From Ruminococcus sp. (lineage in GTDB: Bacteria > Bacillota > Clostridia > Oscillospirales > Acutalibacteraceae), in contig JAFLSJ010000012.1 of assembly GCA_022511005.1 (NCBI GenBank), forward strand, positions 1 to 33,358: a DNA stretch of 33,358 nucleotides, written 5' to 3'. Under the pieces are notes generated by a model. It was not told the DNA's origin and made no database searches. It saw nothing but the letters and a program-made list of their open reading frames with translations. Below, one piece after another: positions 15,236-24,600 of this stretch. The position numbers and the translations under genes were made by a program. Within the stretch, counting starts at the first letter, position 1; each line of letters starts with the position of its first letter.

Positions 15236-15737
15236 GACTGAAAAAAGATACAGAAAAATATGTAAATGGTTTAATAAACACAAATTTACATTGGGAATAT
15301 TAAAATTCTCATATGGAATTTTACCCTATATTGTAGCTATAAGTTATTTTATATTATTAATACTTTTGCTTATATATAATGATATTTTCAGTGTTGTATT
15401 TTTAAAAGCTCTGTTGGTTCCATTAGGAACTTTTATACTGGTAACAGCTTTAAGACAGATTTTAAATTTTAAAAGACCTTATGAACTTCTTGATATTAAA
15501 CCTTTAATAAAAAAGAGTACAAAAGGACATTCTTTTCCAAGTCGTCATACTGCAAGTGCTTTTATAATTGCAATGACCTTTTTATACGTAAATCAATCGT
15601 CAGGCATTATATTTTTAATATTTTCAGTAATGATAGGTTTATCAAGATTTTTAACAGGCGTTCACTTTTTAAGAGACGTACTCATAGGTGCTTTAATCAG
15701 CATAATTATTGGAAGTATATTTTTATTTATAATTTAA
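15234..15737 (+). CDS. PAP2-family membrane phosphatase
   Basis: 167 aa from TTG at 15234 (GAGGTGAG 4-5 nt upstream). An upstream ATG at 15195 lacks a ribosome binding site. About five membrane segments are present. The three phosphatase motifs are RQILNFKRP, then HSFPSRH with the PSRH core, then SRFLTGVHFLRD with catalytic His and Asp. These enzymes dephosphorylate lipid phosphates such as undecaprenyl pyrophosphate or phosphatidate at the membrane. The substrate here is unknown. It follows asnB but probably has its own promoter and a structured leader. Confidence 0.85.
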   Translation: MTEKRYRKICKWFNKHKFTLGILKFSYGILPYIVAISYFILLILLLIYNDIFSVVFLKALLVPLGTFILVTALRQILNFKRPYELLDIKPLIKKSTKGHSFPSRHTASAFIIAMTFLYVNQSSGIIFLIFSVMIGLSRFLTGVHFLRDVLIGALISIIIGSIFLFII

Positions 15738-15754
15738 AACACAGGTTTTTATTT

Positions 15755-15805
15755 ACGGGCGACCGCAAGGGTCGCCCCCCTACTAACTTTTGGAAAGGTT
15801 CTGCT
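15755..15805. repeat. REP-like hairpin at the host-prophage edge
   Basis: GGGCGACC (15757-15764) and GGTCGCCC (15770-15777) form a hairpin followed by CCCCTAC and a TTTTGGAAAGGTT flank. This matches the layout of the 4081-4225 element (stem, CCCCTAC, TTTT-AGGAAA). It also acts as a plausible transcription end for the PAP2 gene. Confidence 0.6.
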
Positions 15806-17611
15806 TTATTTTTCTTTGTATTTCAACGTATAAAAGCCCTGCCTGAATTTCAGGCAGGGCTTAAATTTTGACACCTTATCAGTTAAACGATAATTAAGCG
15901 TTTTTCTCTTTGATTGCAGCCTGTGCAGCAAATAACCAAGTGAGGAAACTTTTGCGGAATCCTTACGCTTGCCTTCAATGCTAAGTTTTTTCGGGTCTTT
16001 GTCTGGACTAAAGCGCAAGTACCAATCAAATCCATCCTCATGTGCAACAATCTTTATCACGAAAGCCCTGATAACATCCTCTGGTATGTCATCCGTGTCA
16101 GAGGGATTAACGGACTGTTCTAAGTAATACCTTAGAATGGTTATCTTCTCATCGTGAGTAGCTTCATCAACTTCATTCTGTGTTTCGGGATTTAGTGTTT
16201 CAAGCTCAGTATCAATTTCAGCCAGCCGCTTCTCAATTTCCTCTTGTTTTATTTTGAATACTTCTCTTGTGATTTCACCATCTGCCCTCATTTCAATAAG
16301 GTTATGCAGACGCTTGTTGAGCTTTTCACGTTCATCTTGCTTTTGCTTGATTATCTTTGAACTATCTTCTACCGGTTCTTTATCATCAATGTGTCTATCT
16401 AAAATCGACTCTGCAAGAGCTAATACTTGTGCTGTGTCTTTTAAATATTCACGGAAAATATGTTTAGCCATCATCTGTAACTTCCATCCGGCAATCATTG
16501 GAACAGCACATATGCCCTCGGTTGGCAAGCCTTTGTTTTGTCGTGTTTTAACCGTCCCTGTCCGAATAGAGCTATAACACTGATAGCCGTATTGAACTTC
16601 ATTTTCTAATCTATGCCAGACTTTCCGATTAAACTTATGTCCGCACTCACAAACAAGCAGTTCCGTCCACACATCGGATGGTTGTCTTTCTCCGAAAACT
16701 CTTTTCTTTCCGGCTTGATTATTTTTACTTTCTCTATGTCGGCTTCCTATCTTCTTTTGCACAAGTTCAAATTCTTCCTCTGTTACAATTGGCTCATGTG
16801 TGCCTTTTACTACGGTAAACTCCATATCTCCAATATTGTTTATTTTCTTTTGCTCCAAGAAATCAGGAGTCCATTGCTTATGATATGTTATTATACCACA
16901 ATAGAAAGAATTCTTCAATATTTTGCTGATATTCGCCATGTGCCAATTCGTTTTTCCTGTAGATGTTAGTCTGCCAGCCTGTTCAAGTTTAAATTGGATT
17001 GCACGAATACCAATACCATCAAGATACCAGTCATAAATCATACGAACAGTTTTTGCTTGTTCGGGATTAATAACCATGTTTTTGCCAACTCTATCATATC
17101 CCAAAATATTACCGTTGCCATAAAATACGCCATTATTCATAGAAGTCTGTTGACCGCTTTTTACACGGATAGATGTTTTTCTACTCTCATCCTGTGCTAA
17201 TGTAGCCATGATAGTGAGTCGCAATTCACCATCACCATCAAAAGTTTTTATATTATCATTTATAAAGAAAACTTCAACGCCTTTCGCTTTTAAGCTTCTT
17301 GTATATTGTAGTGTGTCTACTGTATTTCTCGCAAATCGTGATACTTCTCGTGTAAGTATTAAATCAAATTCTCCATCTTCGGCATCCTCTATCATCTGCA
17401 TAAATTGAGGACGTTTCTTTGCAGAAGTTCCGGTAATGCCCTCATCAACATACATTCTTACAACTTCCCATTCAGGATGTTGTGCCAGAATCGGTTTATA
17501 CCAGTCTTTTTGATTCTCTAAAGCAGATAGTTGAGCTTCATGTTCTGTTGAGACACGAGCATAGACAACAACTTTTCTGTTTTTCGGTATTTGATTATCA
17601 TAACCATACAT
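15806..17611 (-). CDS. Large serine recombinase (prophage integrase)
   Basis: 601 aa from ATG at 17611 (AAGGAGGT 6 nt upstream). The N-terminal resolvase domain has VVVYARVSTEHEAQ with catalytic Ser21, DEGITGTS and LTREVSRFARNT. A recombinase domain follows (NGNILGYDR...), with the basic DNA-binding region, then a zinc ribbon (CECGHKFNRKVW... YQCYSS), a coiled coil at about 410-475 and a C-terminal tail. Such enzymes integrate and, with a directionality factor, excise phage DNA at att sites. The last codons overlap a terminator-like hairpin (15834-15862) and the stop lies next to a host-type repeat, so the C-terminus could be encoded at or near the junction. Driven by the promoter at 17656-17684. 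Confidence 0.95.
   Translation of the reverse strand: MYGYDNQIPKNRKVVVYARVSTEHEAQLSALENQKDWYKPILAQHPEWEVVRMYVDEGITGTSAKKRPQFMQMIEDAEDGEFDLILTREVSRFARNTVDTLQYTRSLKAKGVEVFFINDNIKTFDGDGELRLTIMATLAQDESRKTSIRVKSGQQTSMNNGVFYGNGNILGYDRVGKNMVINPEQAKTVRMIYDWYLDGIGIRAIQFKLEQAGRLTSTGKTNWHMANISKILKNSFYCGIITYHKQWTPDFLEQKKINNIGDMEFTVVKGTHEPIVTEEEFELVQKKIGSRHRESKNNQAGKKRVFGERQPSDVWTELLVCECGHKFNRKVWHRLENEVQYGYQCYSSIRTGTVKTRQNKGLPTEGICAVPMIAGWKLQMMAKHIFREYLKDTAQVLALAESILDRHIDDKEPVEDSSKIIKQKQDEREKLNKRLHNLIEMRADGEITREVFKIKQEEIEKRLAEIDTELETLNPETQNEVDEATHDEKITILRYYLEQSVNPSDTDDIPEDVIRAFVIKIVAHEDGFDWYLRFSPDKDPKKLSIEGKRKDSAKVSSLGYLLHRLQSKRKTLNYRLTDKVSKFKPCLKFRQGFYTLKYKEK
15834..15862 (-). terminator. Terminator-like hairpin inside the integrase 3' end
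   Basis: AAGCCCTGCCTGAA / TTCAGGCAGGGCTT, a 14-bp arm inverted repeat followed on the minus strand by TTTTAT. It lies about 10 codons before the integrase stop codon, inside the coding frame. Confidence 0.6.
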
Positions 17612-17652
17612 ATCAATACCTCCTTTGTTTCCTAACTTCGCTAAATCTCGTA

Positions 17653-17817
17653 TTAAGTATAACACTTAAAGGCTGAAATGTCAATACGGTCACTATATTC
17701 ATTAAGAATGTTTCTAAAAACGTGTTTTTTGATTTTGCCTTGTTGAAATAGGTTTTCAATTAATTTAAGAGCTGCATATGTTAAATTGTATTCTTCTTCA
17801 CTTAATTTCTTTTTCAC
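17653..17817 (-). CDS. Small hypothetical protein upstream of integrase (54 aa)
   Basis: Read directly: GTG at 17817 with GGAGAAG 6-7 nt upstream, stop TAA at 17655-17653. The product begins MKKKLSEEEYNLTYAALKLI and continues ENLFQQGKIKKHVFRNILNE, a SHOCT-like short helical pattern (L-EEE-Y ... L-IE-L-+-G-I-...V++NI). Such proteins often precede serine recombinases in Firmicutes mobile elements. The integrase promoter is nested in its last codons. Function unknown; a role in recombination directionality is possible but unproven. Confidence 0.65.
   Translation of the reverse strand: MKKKLSEEEYNLTYAALKLIENLFQQGKIKKHVFRNILNEYSDRIDISAFKCYT
17656..17684 (-). promoter_or_regulatory. Consensus sigma-A promoter of the integrase
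   Basis: On the minus strand TTGACA (17684-17679), a 17-bp spacer, TATACT (17661-17656). It would give a short leader to the ATG at 17611, so the integrase can be transcribed by host polymerase without phage late factors. Confidence 0.85.
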
Positions 17818-17838
17818 TATAATCTTCTCCATATATAT

Positions 17839-17867
17839 GTAAAAGGGCTACTTTCTTTAAGTAGCCC
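17839..17867 (-). terminator. Terminator at the end of the late region
   Basis: On the minus strand GGGCTACTT, short loop, AAGTAGCCC, then TTTTAC, starting 12 nt after the gene ending at 17879. Confidence 0.8.
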
Positions 17868-17878
17868 ATGTTGTTTAT

Positions 17879-18304
17879 TTATCCGAAAAAACTTTTCATA
17901 GTATCATCGAATGATTTCTTCATCTTTTCATTGGCTCTTTCCCAGAACCCTTTCTGCCCTACAGTTTCCCTTGCCGGATAACCATTCTTAGTAGTAAACG
18001 GTTTTCCATCATTGGCAAGCTCTAAAACCTGTTGCATATTCGGATTTGAGCCAGTAGTGTATTGATGCTTTTTATCCAAATACGCTTCAAAAGATACACT
18101 ATCACCAGTGGTTGTTATTGCTGTTGTTTTAGGGGTATCACCTAATGCACCAGTGCGCTCATACATTGTAGGCTCTCCACCGGTATAGAATCCACCTGTT
18201 TCCTCATACATATCTGCCAACATCTTTTCTTGCGAAACAACCATGGCTTTCTGTGCCTTTTTAATAATCATCTGTTTTAGCTGTTTCATGTTTGTAGCAG
18301 TCAT
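17879..18304 (-). CDS. Hypothetical prophage protein (141 aa)
   Basis: ATG at 18304, two nt after the stop of the preceding gene. The product starts with a basic helical stretch (KQLKQMIIKKAQKAMVVSQEKM) and has a central MYEETGGFYTGGEPTMYERT, TGALGD and SFEAYLDKKHQYTTGS, then a basic C-terminus ending in a KKSFDDTMKSFFG helix. The pattern resembles HK97-gp10/minor structural proteins, which commonly carry a YxRTGxL motif, here YERTGAL. Its position downstream of the tape measure is unusual for that role. Tentatively a virion assembly protein. Confidence 0.6.
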   Translation of the reverse strand: MTATNMKQLKQMIIKKAQKAMVVSQEKMLADMYEETGGFYTGGEPTMYERTGALGDTPKTTAITTTGDSVSFEAYLDKKHQYTTGSNPNMQQVLELANDGKPFTTKNGYPARETVGQKGFWERANEKMKKSFDDTMKSFFG

Positions 18305-18306
18305 AA

Positions 18307-18588
18307 TTATTTACCTTTTCTAATCCTACTCATCAATTTATCCATTTCCTTTTTGTAGGATTTCTTCATCATTTTCATTTCCTGTACGGCGGCGGTATAC
18401 TTATCCCTAATATCATTCGCCTCAGAAATGGCTTTTTGATATTGCTGCATTAAACCCTCAACAGACCTTGAATTGTCACCGATAGGAACTAACTGCTTTA
18501 GATAAGCGTTTTCACGCTTTAGTTTTTCCAGCTCATTTTTTAACTCATTGATAATTCTTTCCTGAGTTTTCGATTTATTTGATTTCAT
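18307..18588 (-). CDS. Coiled-coil prophage protein (93 aa)
   Basis: ATG at 18588 with GGAGGAAATAATT upstream; the frame extends 15 codons further without support. Heptad-like Leu/Lys/Glu spacing in INELKNELEKLKRENAYLKQ, then a second helical part (EANDIRDKYTAAVQEMKMMK) and a basic end. Almost certainly a coiled coil. No family recognised. It sits between the tape measure terminator and the YERTGAL gene, forming a small two-gene unit. Confidence 0.65.
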   Translation of the reverse strand: MKSNKSKTQERIINELKNELEKLKRENAYLKQLVPIGDNSRSVEGLMQQYQKAISEANDIRDKYTAAVQEMKMMKKSYKKEMDKLMSRIRKGK

Positions 18589-18606
18589 AATTATTTCCTC
18601 CAATAT

Positions 18607-18640
18607 GTAAAAAGGAGAGATGGCAGAAACCATCTCTCCT
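18607..18640 (-). terminator. Terminator after the tape measure gene
   Basis: On the minus strand GGAGAGATGG, loop TTTCTG, CCATCTCTCC, then TTTTTAC. A perfect 10-bp stem starting within 10 nt of the stop codon. Confidence 0.88.
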
Positions 18641-18647
18641 TGAAGAA

Positions 18648-21600
18648 TTATTTATTAAATTTGTACTTGTATTTAGCAAGCGAACTACCGCCATTAATTC
18701 TTCCAATTGTCATATCAACTATCATATTATCAAATTGTTTGTCTTGTTGAAGTTGTCTTACAAAGTCATTATAATCTTGCACATGGTCTATATTTATACC
18801 GCCCAAATTTACGGTATTCGTTTGCTGAATTGTTGGCTTTTCAAATTCCGCAAGTCTACTATGAATATTTGGCATATTCCCGATTTGTGGAGATGTATCA
18901 ATACCATATGTATTCATATTTTCCGGTTGACCGATTATTGATAGTTTTTGACTTTTCATTTTGCTCAAAACATCTTTTAGTTCTAAGAAATTCTTTGTAT
19001 CTTCCGCGTTTAAGACAAGTTCCGGCTTACCAGGAGTACCGTCAAGTTGTGCTAAACCTGTAAAGTCTACAAGTCCACCAGTTTTATATGCCTTGACATC
19101 GCCTTTCTTAAACCAACCTGTTACTCCACTTGAAGCCTTGTGCCAACGTACTTTGTAGTAGCCGTTATTTTCACCGAGAACAGTATAAATCGGGTCACTT
19201 GCAAAATATTGAGTTGAAGCACCTCCGCCATAAGAGTTAGCGTAAATCTTTGCACCTTTGGCATTGATTTTACCACCAACAGTAATCTTCTTTTCGTTTG
19301 ATTTATTGGAAGTATTTTTCTTTGTTTCAGTCTTTACTGATGTTTTTGGTGCAGTTGTGGTCTTTGTATCATTAACCTTACTCGTTGCAGTTTCATTACT
19401 CTTATTAACCATTGAACGAATAAGAGTTTCAATGTTGCTTAGTATAGTATTAACCGATGTAAATTGAGCCGAGAAATCATCACCATATTTAGCGATTGTG
19501 CCATCCAAAGCGCTGGTAGAACCATCCCAAATCTGTCTTAGATTATCAGATAAAGTATATCCAACGCTGTCAGCGGTATCAGTTAAAGTTCGATTGATTG
19601 TTTCAGTATTTGCATTAACTACATCAATCATATCACCGATTAACGCGTCAACATTATCTAACCTTTGGTTTATGATTTCCTCATACTGTGTATAAAGGTC
19701 ATCAAGTAATTTCTTCTGGTCGGAAATAAACTGCTCGTATTCGGTTTCTTGCAAATCCTCTTTTGCGTTTTCCAATTCAACTTTCAACTTCTGAACTGTT
19801 GCACGTGTTTCTTCGGAAATATCATTTTTGTATGCCATAAACTGTTTTTCTAAAGACGCAATTTCAGATGTTTTGTCTTTAACCTTTTTCTGATAATCAT
19901 AAAGGTTTTTGGCACTATCTAGGGCATCGGTATATGTATCAATTAGGTCTTTAAGTGCAGCTAATTCAAGATTTATACCTTCCTCAACCATATCGACAAT
20001 GGCTTGCTTTTCTTTCTCCGCAGCTTCAATAGAGTCTTGCTGTAAACCGAGTAATTCTTCTCTGCGAGCAATTAAATCAGTATTATATGGGTCTTTGGTA
20101 AGTTCTTTGTTTATGGCGAGAAGTTCTTCTGCATACTGGTCAGCTTGTGCCATATAAACATTATAGTTTTGACCGTGCAAGCCCATAGTAGCCATTCCAG
20201 TGTTATTCAACTGCCCTTTATCATCATAAAGGTCGGAATTACTCATAAGATTAATTAAGAAATCAGCCTCTTGTGTAATTTGTGCAATACGGTCTTGTGC
20301 ATAATCAAAGTAACTCCATTCAAGCTCACGCATTGTTTTAGCATACTCGGCAAGAGAAATATTTGCTTCGTCAATAGCTTCTTTAACACCATTAATTGTG
20401 GTCTGCATTGAGTACCAAGCTTCTGAATATTTCTCAATTTCACCAGAGTTCATAGCCTCAGAGAAACGTTTTTCTAAATCTGCTAATTCGTTATTTAGAA
20501 CATTAATATTTTGTTTTTCTGCATCTTTAAGTGCAGCATAATATTTGGTACTTGCCAAATATCCTTTTGTCTCAAGCAAATCTAAACCGTTATTATATGT
20601 ATTTGCCAAATGCTCAATTAGGCTTAACTGATTTTCATAATCTGTTTGAGTATTGTTAAAATTATCCTCATACAGTTGTGCAAGGCTTTCGTGAAGTTCC
20701 TCAATAGCATCTTTGCAGTCAAGAGATTTCTCATACCATTCCTTATAATCATTTATAAGCTTTTGAGTATCTTCATCGTATTCATTAATGTCGATTGTAC
20801 CATCTTGAACCTTTTTAGCAAGAGAAGAAGAAAGACCAACAGATTTAGCCTGTTTCATATAGCGGTCTGCTGCTTTTTGTTGAAGGTTAATTTCTTCATT
20901 AACCTTGCTGATTTCCTTATTTGTACTACTTATACGAGTAGAAAGTTTCTTGAAAGTACTTTCAGCTTTTCTACCAAGATTGCTAATAGCACGTTCAATA
21001 CGATTAATCGCAATTTCAATCCAGTTAAATACCTCGGGTTCTTTATCATCACTCGAATTATTTGATGATTTACTCGAAGAATTACTTGATGATGATTTTG
21101 ACGAACCACTACTGCTTACGGAATGAGAACTACCACTTGAACGTCTGCGGTTTGCATTTGAACCACTTCCAAAAGCAGTACCCTCTAAATATGCTACACC
21201 ACGTTTCTTGCCATTAGTAATTTTACCGTTTGCAAGTATCTGGCGAGTTTGCTCAGCGTTGAAAATAATATCGCCCTTTTTATAGGCAAAGAATTCCGCA
21301 CCATCATCTCCGATGGTAAAGAAACGACCATTACGCACAACAAGTTCTTGACCAATTTCGCCGCCTAACGCAACGCCGCTATCTTTTGTACCCCAGTTAC
21401 CATTTGCATAAGCTGTGCCTTGTGCTTTGCTCGGTACTGAACCATTAGTTTTAATGTCATAAGTGACTGTACGAGTAATGTCTTTGGGGTTGAATTCTCT
21501 TAAATCAGATGTCTTTATTAAACTATATGTAACAGTTCTTTTGTGATTTTTGGGGTCGTATTTATCAACTTCTTTAGACTCAAGTAAATATGTGACCTTT

Positions 21601-24600
21601 TTGGTTTTGTCATCTGGGTCATACTCATCTATAAACTCAGCTTTAACACCAAGTTTGACTAATACTTCTGGTTTTATACCGTTTATAACATTCTCAACTG
21701 TATCAAGAGATTCCTGTGAAATATTTAATTTGCCATTTACATCTGGTTTGGCATTTTTGATTTCTTCTATTGCAGACTGGGCTTCTTGTGTATCTAAACC
21801 TAATTCGCCCTTGCCATCGTAACTATCCAAAGCAGTAACAATATCCTGAATTTTTTGTTGAGCTTCGGTAGTGTCAACACCTATTGTTTTATTTAATTCA
21901 ATTTGATTGAATTGTCCTTTAAGGTCTTGTAATTTAGTAACTACTTCTTGTGCTTTACCATCTAATTTATCGGTATCAACCTTCATTATCGTAGGTTTTT
22001 CTAAATCTTGTTTACGAGCGACAAGACTAGCAAGAATAGATACTGCTTCATCCGCACCATCAATAGATAGGTCAATTTTACCGTCAGAATCCTTAAATTC
22101 ACCATCAATAACAGACTTGATGTTAGAAATTTGGGTTTCAAGGTCTTTTGTATCAAATGAGCCGAAATTGAAACTACCTAAATCATAGTCTTCAGACTTA
22201 CCGCCCAATGCCTTTTTGAGACTTTCAACTCTGTCAGACATACCTTCTGCTAGTCCATCAAGATTTGCAACAAAGGAATCAAGGTTGGTATTCTCTGTAA
22301 CATCTCCCATTGCTTTTTCGAGAATCTCGACAGCTTCGGTTGACATACCAAGAGCATCAGCTACTTTCTTAACTTTATCGCCTGTGAAATCCCATGCATA
22401 ATCGCCATCTTCTGTAATCTGAACAAAGTCATCGCCGAGTTTTGCCTTAACAGTATCAAAGAAATCAAATAAACCATCAGTTACCAAATTATTATCTTCA
22501 TCATACTTGAAGAAGTCGGCAATACTAAATGATGTACCTTCTATCTGTTCAGTTAATTTTTGAAAATCAGCATAATTATCTTTTGTACGTTGGCTTGCAT
22601 TAAGCATAGTATCAAGATAAGTGTTTACCTCGGAATCGTTATACCATCCTTGGTCAATTAACTTTTTAATGCTTTCATAACCACTTGCAAGGTTAGAGTA
22701 CATATCTCTTTGGTCTGTTGCACTTTGAGCCTCTTGCCAAGCGTTATATGATGAAGTCAAAGCATCATATTGAGAGATTAGGTCTGCAGTATCATTTATC
22801 TGTTGCAAGATGTTGTCACGCTGACCATATAATGTGTCTCTTTCACTAGCATTAGCACAGTTATCCATTTCAAGGGTTAAATCGTTATACTGCTCAATTA
22901 AATCGTCGAGAGTATTTTTTAGATTTGCCTTTTCTTGTTTCTCATAAGCAGATTCAAGCTCTCGTAATGCTTTAGTGTTTAGGTGAATACCATTTGCTGT
23001 TTTCTCAAATAACTTAGCAGCATCATAATCTTCAAGGTCTTGATAACGAGCCCTTAGATTTTTAATTGATTCAGCAGTTAAACCGGTAGAAGATACGGAC
23101 TCCTTTATAGAAGTCCATAGATTATCCATACCTTCTGTTTCTGCTTCAATGTTTACTGCAAATTCAGTATTACTGACAACTTCACCTAATGCTAACACGG
23201 CATCTTGAAAGTTTTGTAACGCTTGAATATCTTCATCGGTATCCATGTTTCCAAATTGACTTGCAAATTTGTCAGCTATATCAGAGTTCATATCACCAAG
23301 TAATGTGATAATAGCACTATCAAGATTATTTGCATTATCAGCTAATTCCGGGAAATTTTTAACAAGTTCAATGAAATCCTCATTACCAAAATCACCATCT
23401 CTAAATTTAGAAAGTGCACTTTGCAATTCATTTACTGTTTCAATATATTCATCAACAGAATCAGAAAAACCAGTTTCCATTAAATCTGAGAATGTTATTT
23501 TATTTACCTCAGGAACTTCATAATTTTCTAAAGCATTTTTCCATTCTTCCAATGTATAATTTGCCGTATCAGTGTCACAAGAAATTTGGTAAACAATTTC
23601 TTTATCTTCTTGTGATAATCCGTCTATCCACTGGTTAAATTTATCAACTTGTTTTTGTGCATTTTCCGTAAGATTTGGGAAGGAGATTTCAGGAAATTTA
23701 CCATTAAGAAAATCAATAGGAGCATTATCAGGATTATCAACATTATTTGAATCGCTTCCTATAACCATTTGATATTTTTTCTTAATTTCATTAATTCCTT
23801 TTACTGCATCAGAACCAAATTTTTCATACCATTGGTTATAGTATTCTGAAAAATCTTCAAGAGTGCCTAAATAATTATCAACAGACTTTGTAATTGATTC
23901 ACTGTCAAAAACACCGTCTGACATCATTTCAGATATGGTTGAATCTTTCTTAATTTTGCCAATGATTTCATTGCGATAACTCATATAGTCATCAAATGAG
24001 CTAATATCATCACGATTTGAATTATCAAAATCAGTAATTAGCGCATTCATCAAGTTGTTACCCTGTTCAACCTGGTCATTATAAACATCCTGCAACTCAT
24101 TTCTGAATGCTGTCAATTTTGAAAACAGTGTACTGTTGGTATCATAACCATCTAATTTTTGCAGTCTGTTGAGTATTTCACTTACAGCATCAATTCTTGA
24201 TTGAAAATCATTATCGCCGACTTTAGAGAAATTAAAAGAATAACTACCATACCCATTCCAAACTTCACCATATTTGCTTTCAATTACTTCTTTGATAATA
24301 TTCTGAACACTGTTTTTCAAATTCTCGTCTTGAGGCAAAATATTATAATCTATTAAATAATCACTGCCGCCGAAAATATTATCCATCCAGAAACCTTCAT
24401 GCATTGTGCTTTTGTTTCGGGTATCTTCTTTAGCATTGTTGTAAGCATCCCTATATGTGGCAATATCGTTTTTTAATTGCTGTTTTGAAATACTTTGTAA
24501 TTTTGCTAATTCCTCATCAAGTTTGCCATTAACCAAATCGAGATTATCTGCTTGACTTCCAACCAATGAAGTAATTTCATCCTGGATATTTTTTATTTTT

